From Isotricha intestinalis (lineage: Eukaryota > Ciliophora > Litostomatea > Vestibuliferida > Isotrichidae), in the NCBI GenBank assembly GCA_023807065.1, contig JAJJLU010004310.1:1-15016 (forward strand): 15,016 bases of DNA, written 5' to 3'. The position numbers were made by a program, and so were the translations under genes. Shown here one piece after another: positions 1 through 8,558 of this stretch. Under the pieces are notes generated by a model. That model was not told the origin of the DNA. It was given only the letters and a program-made list of their open reading frames with translations, and ran no database searches. The first letter of the stretch is position 1; every line of letters starts with the position of its first letter.

Positions 1-595
1 GATAAAAAAAAATTATATCAGAAAAGAGTTCAAGAAGCTAAAATTAAAATTAAATACATTAATAATTATATTCAAGAAACATAATTGATTTAATTAAAGA
101 TAAAAAAATTTCTGAATTATCATCTAATACATTGGAAAATCAAATAGAAGATTTAAAAAAAAATTACAATTAATAAAAGATTCTGAAATTAATAAACTAA
201 ATGAACAAAATTTATCTAAATGAAATGAAATAACAAGATTAAAAAAAGAATTAAATGATAAAACTCCTGTTGATATAAAACAAAAAGAATTAGAATTAAA
301 TATAAATCTGAATTTGACAAATTAAAAAAGAAAACAAATGATTTAGAATTAAAAATATATAATTCAAATGACAAAAATTCTAAATTAGAAAAAGAAATTA
401 ATTCAAAAAATGAAAAAATAAAAGAATTATAAAAAGAAATAGAAAATTTAAAAACAGAAAAAAAAAAAAGAAATAAATGAAGAAGAAAAAAAAGAAGAAG
501 AAGATAAAATAAAAAGAACAAAATAATAATGAAGAAGAAAAAGAAATAAATAAAGATGATTTTATATGTCAAAATTTGAAAACTCTAAATATTTA
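1..595 (+). pseudogene. Broken coiled-coil protein gene (left end cut by window)
   Basis: A long Lys/Glu/Leu/Asn-rich helical protein can be followed through this stretch, but only by changing frame several times. Pieces include YQKRVQEAK near the start, LENQIEDLKKK at about 135-160, INKLNEQNLSK ending at a TGA (221-223), EITRLKKELNDK at about 227-262, then KLEKEINSKNEKIKEL ending at a TAA (430-432), followed by EIENLKTE. Frame changes fall near 82, at the A9 run (155-163), near 298, and at the A12 run (458-469). The heptad-like pattern indicates a coiled coil, but I cannot name a family. Glutamines are mostly CAA here (about nine CAA against one in-frame TAA), so this relic looks younger or less altered than the others. 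A Phe-rich minus-strand frame over the same bases is only its shadow. Frame changes at homopolymers could partly be assembly errors; the in-frame TGA and TAA argue for real decay. Confidence 0.6.
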
Positions 596-695
596 ATGGG
601 TTTATTTTCCATATGGTGAATTGTTTAAAATTTCAATTTATAATAAAACATAATTTTTTAGAATTTTCAATTTATTTTTAGTAATAATAATTCAC

Positions 696-1101
696 ATGGC
701 TATAACATAATATGGTTAAATTCAAACTCATGAAATATATGATGTTGAGAAGGGAGAATTATAGTTGAATGATTCAAATGATTTTGAATTTCATAAAAGA
801 ACTAATTGATGATATTTTATAAGCCGATCAAATAGCACAAGCTCAGTAAAAACAAGCAGAAATAGAAAATTTAAAACGTGTAAAGTTTAAAAAAGTTCAA
901 ATTTTAAAGCGATTAGAAAAAAAATCAAATGACGCATTAGAAAGGTTGGTTTCATTTAAAGAAGAAGAATTTGATGAAAAAGTTAAAATTTCCAAAATTA
1001 AAAATGAAAATTTAATTTCAGAAATTAATAATATATTTAATTTGAATAGAAGAAAATTGGTTGAAAACATTATTAAAGAAACCTTAAATTTTAAAAATTG
1101 A
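696..1101 (+). pseudogene. Relic or recoded gene for a coiled-coil protein
   Basis: An ATG at 696 opens a frame that reads MAIT, TAA, YG, TAA, then IQTHEIYDVEKGEL, TAG, LNDSNDFEFHKRTN, and a TGA at 807-809. From about 795 the next frame continues smoothly as ELIDDIL, TAA, ADQIAQAQ, TAA, KQAEIENLKRVKFKK, and on through SNDALERLVSFKEEEFDEK and NRRKLVENIIKETLNF to TGA at 1099-1101. One single-base frame change joins the two parts. Five in-frame TAA/TAG codons sit where Gln would be natural, next to real CAA/CAG codons. The second half is a charged amphipathic helix of about 100 residues, probably a coiled coil. No family is recognised. Either this is a pseudogene decayed by C-to-T changes, or TAA/TAG are read as Gln and only one frameshift is present. 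Confidence 0.55.
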
Positions 1102-1140
1102 TTAGTTTTAAATTAAAATATAGTTTTTTCTTAAGTGTGG

Positions 1141-1422
1141 TGAATTTTTTAATGAATTTAAATAATTTGGTTATTATTGCAAAAATTAAATCAATTTACG
1201 GAAAAAGAATTAAAAAAAAATAATCAATTTATGGAAATGTCTAATTTAAAAAATGTTGAATCAGTCACTTCCTATTTAAAGCAAAATTCAAATTACAACA
1301 TAATTTTAAAAGATGTTGATGAAACTAACTTACATGTTGGCCAACTTGAAGTTTTACTTAGAAAACAAATTTTCATAAATCAAGAAAAAATATTTCACTA
1401 CTTAAATAAACAAAATAATTAA
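1141..1422 (+). pseudogene. Coding fragment, probably the 3' part of the same relic
   Basis: The open stretch from 1177 begins with a TTG, not an ATG. It encodes QKLNQFTEKELKKNNQF, then ESVTSYLKQNSNYN, KDVDETNLHVGQLEVLL and INQEKIFHYLNKQNN before TAA at 1420-1422. The first in-frame ATG is at 1231. It lies in the same frame as the second half of the preceding relic, but several stops lie between 1099 and 1177. Another frame there (about 1130-1180) reads KCGEFFNEFK, TAA, FGYYCKN, which looks like a short Cys-containing segment. All glutamines here are CAA. It is probably a C-terminal piece of the upstream broken gene or a separate small relic. The function is unknown. Confidence 0.45.
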
Positions 1423-2016
1423 ATATAAATTTATTAATTTTCATTTATACTTTATTTAAAAAACTAAATAAAATATTTTCATCAATAAAAATTAAAATAA
1501 ATAATTATCATTGTTTTAAACATTATTTTTTTATTTGATAATATTTTGCAAAGTTTTTTTAAAATTTTTTTTTTAGAAATTTAATATTATGATTTAATAT
1601 TCTATAAATTATTATATAAAAATTTATTATTAAATATTGTTTATGTACAACAAAAAAAAAATATAAAAAAAATTAAAAAAGTTCCAAATATATTTCACCC
1701 TTTTTAATATCACCTATAAAAATAATTTTTTTATAAACCATTTTACATGTATTTTCGAATAAAGATAAAATTATTTCCATAAAAATTATAATTTTTTCTT
1801 TATCCAAGTAAATAGTTAAAAAAATAATTCCATAGAGATTATCAGGGGTTTAATAAATTAAATAAAATATTTTTAATTGAATATTTATTTATTAAATCAA
1901 ATGAAAAAAAGTTATCTAAATTCTTTTTATTACCTATTATTATTTATAAATTATTTAAATAATCAAAAATTAAATAAAAAAGTTTTTGGAAATAAAAATA
2001 GTTAATATTTATAATA
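1423..2016. other. AT-rich stretch with no gene seen
   Basis: Low-complexity A/T sequence with long A and T runs. No frame gives a convincing protein and nothing resembling a tRNA is present. The region lacks TGA in one frame for a long distance, but its composition (Phe/Ile/Lys/Asn from homopolymers) reads as noncoding. A single GGGGTTT occurs at about 1844-1850 without repetition. Confidence 0.6.
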
Positions 2017-2355
2017 ATGAAAGATAAAAATACTATGAAAGGAAAATATAAAAATATTAATATAATAGTAATTCAAGTGATATTACTTTAAATTTAAATG
2101 ATGGAAAATATAATTCTATTCATTTATAAATAAATACAATTGAAAAAAAGCATTAATAATATCATTATTTATTTAAATAAAACATTAATTGAAATCAAGA
2201 TTTTAATTTTTTAAATTAATAAAAAAAATTTAAATTTAATATATAATGTAGAATCAACTTTTTTTTGATGAAATATTAAAGATGAAGTTAATTTAGATAT
2301 AACAATGAAAGGAAATTTAATTAATTTAAAGAAAAGTGAAAATAGTTTTATATAA
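2017..2355 (+). pseudogene. Small decayed coding sequence
   Basis: Starting at ATG 2017 the sequence reads MKDKNTMKGKYKNIN. After a one-base frame change it continues as NSNSSDITLNLNDGKYNSIH and an in-frame TAA, then INTIEKKH with two further TAA. Later a coding-like piece reads NVESTFF, two TGA codons, then NIKDEVNLDITMKGNLINL and KKSENSFI before TAA at 2353-2355. The two halves share TMKG followed by a short hydrophobic stretch, which might be an internal repeat, but this is weak. The mixture of TAA and TGA interruptions and frame changes indicates a dead gene. No family is recognised. Confidence 0.35.
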
Positions 2356-2469
2356 GTTATTTAAATATCGTAAAAACTATTGTTTTTTTGTATTATTTAC
2401 TTTATTTTATTTTTACTGTTTGTTTTAAAAAATTATTTGTACTATTGATATTATATAAATTATAATTAT

Positions 2470-3572
2470 TTAATATATGATAAATTTTCTAATTTTTAAC
2501 CCATTACTAAAAAGTTGATTTCTCGATATCATAGTATTAAAATTATTATTTTAAAATAAATTATTTTTTTTCCTTTTTTCAACTTGATTTTCAATAATAA
2601 AATCCTTAATAATTGATTTATATTCAGAATTTTTAATATTAAAATAATTTAAAGAATTCCAAAAAATTGAAAATGCCTTTGTAATGTCGCCATTTATTAC
2701 TAAATAATCTAAAAATTTTAAATAATTTCTTTAACAAATATCAAAGTACCTGAGTTATATATTGTAATACTTGTAAAAGTTCTATTAATATGAGAAAAAG
2801 ATAAATTTCTTAAATCTAAATCAATTTCAATTGGATTATATTAATGAAAAGTTTCATTTATATATTTATGATAAAATAATCCACTATTAGTTAAAAATGA
2901 TTTTTTTATAACTATATTCTTTTTATACTGAGGTTGATAATATAAATCTTCATTTTTTACTTTAATTTAAAATACATTTTTTATTTAAGTTATTATTTGA
3001 ATAACAATATATCTTTTATCTAAATAATCATCTGATAATGTTTAATTATCATTTTTACATATATTAAATTTTATATTATTCATATATTTTTAAAAAGAAA
3101 AATTATTATAAATAAATGTTTAATTATTTCTAAATTCCACTTAAACTTTATTTTTTTAATCTAAAAGAAGGACAAAAATATACCAAATTGTTTGTGAACA
3201 TCATATTTTTCAAGATAAATAATATTGCTTAAAATCATTTTCCCTGAATTTGAAGAATTAGAATCAAATTAATAAAGAAATATTACATAATCCATCAGAT
3301 TCAATTGGAAAAATATCTCTAATTCTAAACATAAATGGAAAGTATTTCCTTTACCTACAAATCCTTCTTCTTTAATGATAAGATGATATAAATCTTTATT
3401 AATAAAATAACATTCAGGGCTATATTTTGGCTAATCTTTTGGGAAAATAATTTTAACATTAAACAACCCATTTTCATGGTCAGAAACTTTTAATTTCCAT
3501 TTATACAACCTTCTAATATATCAAATGACTTTTGTGATTTAAATCCACATATTCTGAAATTAATCTTAACAT
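2470..3572 (-). pseudogene. Large relic with possible E2/UBC-like N-terminal segment
   Basis: On the minus strand a coherent protein is spread over several frames. The first part (about 3530-3300) reads FDILEGCINGN, then KWKLKVSDHENGLFNVKII, FPKD, TAG, PKYSPECYFINKDLYH. This resembles the core of ubiquitin-conjugating (UBC-fold) domains, where G.F...I.FP.dYP..pP...F...iyH is typical; the catalytic Cys cannot be placed with confidence. The second part (3176 to about 2748) runs 143 codons without TGA but with eight TAA, for example VEFRNN then TAA, and NETFH then TAA then YNPIEIDLDLRNLSF. The third part (2748-2470) reads YFDIC, TAA, RNYLKFLDYL, then NGDITKAFSIFWNSLNYF, to TAA at 2472-2470. The frame changes and stops make an ordinary functional gene unlikely. 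The UBC call is tentative. Several genes could be merged here. Confidence 0.45.
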
Positions 3573-3739
3573 TTTAAATTATTAAAATTCTTATTTTAAT
3601 AATTTATATATTTTATTGGACCATAATTTTTCGTGTTAATTTTTGATTTATATTAAAATAAAATTTATTTTCATGTTAATTAAATTTGTTTATTTTTAAT
3701 ATAATTTTCAAAAATTAAAATAAAAATATATTGTAGATA

Positions 3740-3761
3740 TAGGGTGATTGGGCCCAATCCC
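3740..3761. repeat. G-rich island with perfect 14-bp palindrome GATTGGGCCCAATC
   Basis: The bases TAGGGTGATTGGG run directly into CCCAATCCC. The central 14 bases (3746-3759) equal their own reverse complement. The minus strand of 3753-3761 reads GGGATTGGG, which is also present on the plus strand at 4223-4231. In DNA that is otherwise nearly all A and T, such a G/C block is striking. It could be a protein-binding site, a processing or breakage signal, or the scar of an excised element. The sequence alone does not decide. Confidence 0.6.
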
Positions 3762-4217
3762 ATTACTATTAGTAAAATTAAATTGTTATTTTGTTTTATT
3801 TATATTAACAGTATTATGTAAATATAATTATTTTATAATTTTTATATTAATAATTAAATTGTTAATATATTTTTTTCTTTAATAGATATATATTCATCAG
3901 TTTTAATATTTTTTCTTTATAAATTGCTGAAAATAAATATAAATCTAAGATTCCTTTTTATGATATATTGCCCATCATCAAAAATAATTAAATATTATTA
4001 AAGTATTTTTAAATTAAACAATCAGAATATGTAAATATTAAATATATTAATTTTTATCATTACCTTTTCAAGATGATTAAATTTAAATTTTTGGAAAGAA
4101 TATATTAAATAATATTTATTAATGTTATTATAATTTAAGTTATAAAAAAATTGAATTTTTAATTTAAAGACTTATTGATTTAATTATAAAAAATTATTTA
4201 ATTTTTTTTATTTAATG

Positions 4218-4234
4218 TAGGGGGGATTGGGGAT
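4218..4234 (+). repeat. Second G-rich island sharing GGGATTGGG
   Basis: The bases TAGGGGGGATTGGGGAT stand alone in AT-rich noncoding DNA about 480 bp from the palindromic island. Both begin TAGGG and contain GATTGGG. Runs of six and four G separated by ATT are loosely telomere-like, but there is no tandem array. Confidence 0.55.
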
Positions 4235-4574
4235 ATTTTATAAAATATTCAGAATAAAAATTAGCATATCACCATTAATTGTTGTTAATAAATATTTTGA
4301 AAAAATATTTTTTTAATTTTATTTTTTTAATTTGATTCTAGTTTATATATACTTTTTGAAATATGAACAATTAATTATTTTAAAAAATCAATGTTTTAAC
4401 ATCTACTATTGCTCTTTTTAACTATATAATAAAAGTTAAAATAATATAATCTTCAATTTTGAAGATATCATTATTTAATATAATATAATTAAAATTATAA
4501 AAAAATATAAAATAAATAAAAAACTCAAATATCATTTGATAAACTTTAAAATAAAAAAATTAAAAAACTGAAAT

Positions 4575-4888
4575 TAATTTTAAAGATAACTAATTTTCTT
4601 ACATATTTAATACTTAAAATCATTCCAGTTTCACCTTCTAATATATATTCAATATAATCTTTATTATATCTTTATTAAAAACTGAATAGTTGAGATATGG
4701 GTCATTATCATCATGATAATAGAATAATAACAAGAATTATCTTTTACTTTTTAATATTTTTTCTTTTTTGTCTGAACAATATTCTTTTTTATTAATTTAA
4801 TATTTCTTCTTCATCATCTTCTACACAATTTTTCTTTTGTATATTAATGACAATAAATATACAATAATAGGAATGACAATAATTTCAT
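4575..4888 (-). pseudogene. Relic of a small secreted Cys-containing protein gene
   Basis: The minus-strand ATG at 4888 begins MKLLSFLLLYIYCH, a plausible signal peptide, and then meets a TAA. Moving frame, the protein can be followed as INIQKKNCVEDDEEEILN, two TAA, then EYCSDKKEKILKSK, a segment NSCYY, then HDDNDPYLNYSVFNKD, and finally DYIEYILEGETGMILSIKYV near 4580. The spaced cysteines and acidic stretches suggest an exported protein with disulfides. At least three frame changes plus several stops show that it is no longer intact. It cannot be rescued by reading TAA/TAG as Gln alone, because the frame changes remain. The family is not recognised. Confidence 0.5.
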
Positions 4889-5386
4889 TTTTATTTGATT
4901 TGCATTATCATTGGTTTTTTTATATTTTTTTTAATTCATTTTATTTATTTAAATGAGAAAGAAAGTTTTTTTAAAAGAAAAATAAAATTTGATTTTTATT
5001 TTAATTGAAAATAAAATTTCTTTATTTACTTATTTAATTTACTTTTTGTTTTTTAATGATGAAATAGAATGAAAAATGAATTTTACTTTATAAAATTATT
5101 CTGAAAATAAAAAAAAATATTTTAAAGTCTTTGTCATTAAATTAATATATAATAAATTGAATGTAATATATGTGAATATGAATAACAAAATTTGTTTATT
5201 AAAACCCTTATCAATTTAAAAAGAAATAAAAAAAATTTAAGAATTCCAAAAATTTAAAATTTCACGAATAAATAAAAGATTATAAGAAGTGAATCTTTTT
5301 AATCTTTTTTTTAATAAATAAAAAAGAAAAAAATTAATTAAAAATCTAATTTTAAATGAAATAAAAAATTATCTCAAAATTAAATA
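4889..5386. other. AT-rich intergenic stretch, nothing recognised
   Basis: A/T-rich sequence with homopolymer runs lies between the secreted-protein relic and the 3' end of the minus-strand membrane-protein gene. I see no coding frame, RNA gene or repeat. It is roughly the boundary between the decayed left third and the intact right part. Confidence 0.6.
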
Positions 5387-5890
5387 TTAATTAACCATTA
5401 AAGCTTTTAAATTTTTGTCAATTAAATTAGTAGTGATACCTTTATTACCACTTGGTTTATCTTCTAAAGCTTTAATAAAAGATTTAATAATATCAATAAA
5501 AATATAATGGAAAATTCCAAAGAAAAGAATACTAAAGAAATAAACATAAATAAAATCCATATCAACTTTAGAAACAAAACAATAAATTAATATTATAACA
5601 TAAAAAGAACCTGTAATTAATAAAATTAAAGAGTAATAATTTGTGTAACTTTTATATTTGAGTAAATTATTGTTATTAAAAGTAATAATATTTTTTAATG
5701 ATAAAATTGAAGTTATTATTATTAATATATGAAATATTAATCCAACCCATTTATATAAGTGATTTGTTGTAAAGAGAATTATTATTAAAAAAAAATTAGA
5801 AAGAATACTTATTATATATGATATTAATATTGATGTTTTTAAATTTATAAATCCATGCTTTTTTTCTTTTTGTGGAGATGAGAAATCCAT
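5387..5890 (-). CDS. Small four-helix membrane protein, function unknown
   Basis: An intact 167-residue frame starts MDFSSPQKEK and ends at TAA. Four hydrophobic segments are visible at about residues 20-41, 47-68, 85-107 and 112-135, followed by a hydrophilic tail of about 30 residues (FIKALEDKPSGNKG and on). The short charged N-terminus (QKEKKHG) precedes the first helix. There is no obvious signal peptide cleavage site, so it is probably an integral membrane protein with four spans. The layout resembles tetraspan families in general, but no signature such as the tetraspanin CCG motif is seen. It shares orientation with the next gene (82 bp gap), whose 3' end faces its 5' end. The only Gln is CAA, and extending past the TAA gives no sensible protein, so TAA is the true stop. 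Confidence 0.75.
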   Translation of the reverse strand: MDFSSPQKEKKHGFINLKTSILISYIISILSNFFLIIILFTTNHLYKWVGLIFHILIIITSILSLKNIITFNNNNLLKYKSYTNYYSLILLITGSFYVIILIYCFVSKVDMDFIYVYFFSILFFGIFHYIFIDIIKSFIKALEDKPSGNKGITTNLIDKNLKALMVN

Positions 5891-5972
5891 TTTTTAATTA
5901 TTAATATAATAAATAATTAAATATTAATAATAACAATTAAATTTTTTTTTCATTTTATATTTTATTTTATTT

Positions 5973-7322
5973 TTATTCATAATTTTCTATTATTTTTTTA
6001 ATTTTAAATAAAGGAACATTTCTTAATACTCCTATTTTTTTATTTCCTATCATTGAAAGTATTCTTAAATTATATTTATTATTTTCATGATGATTTAATT
6101 TTGAATTAGAATTTACAAAATCTAAATTTCTTTTTTCTATTTTTTTATTATATTTAGGAAACATATTATAATAATATTTCATTTGATGAAAAGTTCTATA
6201 CTTTAAAAGAGGTAAATTTTCAACAACTTTTTCTTCTTTATTTTCTTTTTCTAAAGGTTTATTACAATCTAATTGAACAATTTTATTTTTTATAATATTT
6301 TTATTATAATAATTTTCATTTTCATAATTAATAAAATCATTATCATTATTATAATTAATATTTCCTTCATTTGAAATATATTCATCATTATAAAAATCAT
6401 TAGAACTTATTGTTTCAAGATTTTCAGTATTATTATAATAATGATTTGTATAATCTGTTGTATTATAATTTGGAATTGTTATTAAAAAATTATTTTTATG
6501 ATTTTTTGTTCTAAAATTTGATAAAGTTAAATTTCTTTTTTCATTAAAATAATCACTTTCATTTAAATTATTTTTATCTTCATTTTGTCTTGATTTATAA
6601 TTAGTTAAAGTTAAATTTAAATTATTATCATTAATATTATTATTAATAATATTTTTTTTTTCATCATTTTTTTTACTTTCTATTATTTTATTCGGTATTA
6701 AATTATTTTGAATTAAATAAAAATAAATTTTAATTTGACATCTTACCCATTCATAAATAATTTCTAAACTAGGATAAATTAATTTCTTATTATTAAAGAA
6801 ATTTTTAATTTTTCCACTTCGACTAATTTTATTCAATAACATATTAATTTTATTTATTTCTAATTGAGAATAATTTACATTTGACATTTTTTTTTTTGCT
6901 TCATATAAATTAAAATTTTCTCTGAAATTTTTCCAATCAAAAAATTCTTGTCCTAATAAATAAGAATAAATTTCTAATAAATTTTTTTCAAAGCTTAATA
7001 ATTTTTTATGAGATATTATATCTAAAATTTCTTCATTTGAAATTAAATCATTTAATTTTTTTGTTTCTTTAATTGAAGATTTATATTCTTCGTAATCTAT
7101 TATAATTATTTTTGAAAAATTTATTTTTTTAAACTTATCTTTAGTTTTTAAAAAAATTATTTCATTATCAATATTATTTGTTCTATTTATATTTAATTTA
7201 TATTCTCTATATTTTTTGGGATTTAATATTAATTTTGAAAATGAATATTTTCCTTGTTTTAAGTCTTTTGTTTTATTTTCTTTTGGAAAATTAATATTTT
7301 TCTCATTTTGATTTATTATCAT
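5973..7322 (-). CDS. Asn-rich protein with a helical domain, function unknown
   Basis: An intact 449-residue frame runs from MIINQNEKN to ENYE and TAA. Residues about 95-207 look like a compact helical domain: LSFEKNLLEIYSYLLG, FFDWKNFRENFNLYEA, INMLLNKISRSGKI, then YPSLEIIYEWVRCQIKIYF. The L..WV.....Y pattern loosely recalls helical bundles such as the dynein stalk coil, which is only a hint. Residues about 215-360 are a low-complexity Asn/Tyr/Asp-rich linker. The C-terminal 85 residues regain order (LPLLKYRTFHQMKYYYNMF, then LRILSMIGNKKIGVLRNVP). There is no signal peptide or membrane segment, so a cytoplasmic or cytoskeletal protein is likely. All Gln codons are CAA. It is divergent from the plus-strand gene starting at 7821. 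Confidence 0.75.
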   Translation of the reverse strand: MIINQNEKNINFPKENKTKDLKQGKYSFSKLILNPKKYREYKLNINRTNNIDNEIIFLKTKDKFKKINFSKIIIIDYEEYKSSIKETKKLNDLISNEEILDIISHKKLLSFEKNLLEIYSYLLGQEFFDWKNFRENFNLYEAKKKMSNVNYSQLEINKINMLLNKISRSGKIKNFFNNKKLIYPSLEIIYEWVRCQIKIYFYLIQNNLIPNKIIESKKNDEKKNIINNNINDNNLNLTLTNYKSRQNEDKNNLNESDYFNEKRNLTLSNFRTKNHKNNFLITIPNYNTTDYTNHYYNNTENLETISSNDFYNDEYISNEGNINYNNDNDFINYENENYYNKNIIKNKIVQLDCNKPLEKENKEEKVVENLPLLKYRTFHQMKYYYNMFPKYNKKIEKRNLDFVNSNSKLNHHENNKYNLRILSMIGNKKIGVLRNVPLFKIKKIIENYE

Positions 7323-7820
7323 TTTTATTAAAAATAAATTAATGAAAAGTAAAAAATATTATTTTTATAAACTATAATTAAAAAATAAAATTAAAATTTA
7401 AGATGAAATATTTCATGATTAAATTGAAAAATAAGAATTAATTGATTTTCAGAGAAAGAAAGAATAAAAGTTCAACAAATTAAGAAAGAAGAAATTGAGA
7501 AAATGAAAATAAAAAAAAATAAAATTAAAATGTTATTTATATCTATTAATCATTATTTTAATAATTTATATGTTATAAAACAATTTTTAAAATAATATTT
7601 ATATAAAAAAATTTTCTGAGGAAATAAAATAATAAAATATTTAAGAATAAAAAATAATTCAATCACAAGATAATTTTGAAGAATTAAATAATTTTAACAT
7701 TTCTTTATTTATATTATTTATATTTTATTTTATTTAATAAAAAAAATTAATAAATTATTAAATTATTTTATATTAATGAAAAGTAATTAATAAAAAATGT
7801 TTTTTTAAAAAATATTTTTA
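7323..7820. other. Divergent intergenic region with a faint coding relic
   Basis: This lies between two divergent genes, so it should contain both promoters; no motif can be named. On the plus strand around 7450-7600 a short frame reads FSEKERIKVQQIKKEEIEKMK, and around 7660-7720 another reads IQSQDNFEELNNFN. Neither has a proper start or linkage. They may be traces of a decayed small gene or chance. Confidence 0.3.
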
Positions 7821-8414
7821 ATGAAGAAAAAAACTAAAAGTAATAAACTTAAAAATTCAAAAAATCAAAATTTATTTTATGATGGTTTTTATTCAAATAA
7901 AATTCAGAATTCAAGTTATCCAATGTAAAAATATTTTATATTTTAATAAAATAGGAAAAAATATATTACTTTAGAAACAAATATTTCTCTTTCAAGTAGA
8001 CCTCATAAAAATTATTCTAAAAGTTCAATTATTACGGAAAAAAGCATTAATAAGAAAAAAGAAAAAAAAACAAATGAAGAATATGAAAAAATAATTGAAT
8101 TAAAAGATTTAGAAATTGAGCATTTAAAACAAGAAATAAATAATTTAAAATTTAATTTATCTTCTTCAAATAAAAAAAATAATTTTCAAAAAAATTTAAC
8201 AGATAATTTAACTATTAAAAATATTAGTATTTTTCCTATAAAAAAAATAACAATTAATCCAGGAAAAAAAAATTCAAATATTGAAGAAAATATAAAAAAA
8301 AATTCTGAAAATATGATAAATGATAAAAAAGAAAATTATAAAAATAAACTTGATAAAATAAAAGAAAAAACTCATTTTCTTCTTGAAAAATATTTTTCTG
8401 AAAAAATAAACTAA
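7821..8414 (+). CDS. Two-exon gene, Lys/Asn-rich 187-residue protein, function unknown
   Basis: Exon 1 (7821-7924) begins MKKKTKSNKLKN and breaks inside the codon after SSYP. Removing the 30-nt GT...TAG segment 7925-7954 rejoins the frame as PMKKYITLETN, and exon 2 runs open to TAA at 8412-8414. Without splicing, the frame stops at once at TAA overlapping the donor. The spliced product has 187 residues. About residues 75-105 form a short coiled coil (NEEYEKIIELKDLEIEHL, QEINNLKFNL), and the C-terminus is a charged helix (NYKNKLDKIKEKTHFLLEKYF). There is no signal peptide or membrane segment. The family is unknown. It is the first of four plus-strand genes for similar Lys/Asn-rich proteins. 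The splice sites are inferred from sequence only. Confidence 0.7.
7925..7954 (+). other. 30-nt intron
   Basis: It begins GTAAAAAT and ends AAAATAG. It is nearly pure A/T. Its length is a multiple of three and retention would place a TAA in frame immediately at the donor. Removal restores a long coding frame on both sides. Confidence 0.75.
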
Positions 8415-8558
8415 AAAAAAGAAAAGAAAGTAAAGTTGATTTTTATATTTTATAAATTTAGTTAAAAGTAAGAAAAGAAAATTTTTTTTTTATTAAAATT
8501 ACAATAATAATTTTATTATTTTAAATAAATAATTTTTATTATAAAATTTAAAATTAAA

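Larger units (their letters stand above)
3573..4574. other. AT-rich noncoding stretch with two G-rich islands
   Basis: No frame on either strand gives a convincing protein. The sequence is mostly A/T runs. The only prominent features are the two G-rich islands around 3740-3761 and 4218-4234, listed separately. It separates the minus-strand UBC-like relic from the minus-strand secreted-protein relic. Confidence 0.55.

Noticed and set aside
216..572. 118-codon minus-strand frame rich in Phe, Leu and Ile
   Set aside because: It is the reverse complement of the Lys/Glu-rich coiled-coil relic; AAA and GAA runs read backwards give Phe codons.
1844..1850. GGGGTTT resembling a telomeric unit
   Set aside because: A single copy with no tandem repetition.
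1423..2269. Long frame without TGA continuing from 1177 if TAA/TAG are read as Gln
   Set aside because: Most of it is homopolymer-derived Phe/Ile/Lys/Asn with no protein-like pattern; TGA is rare anyway in such G-poor DNA.
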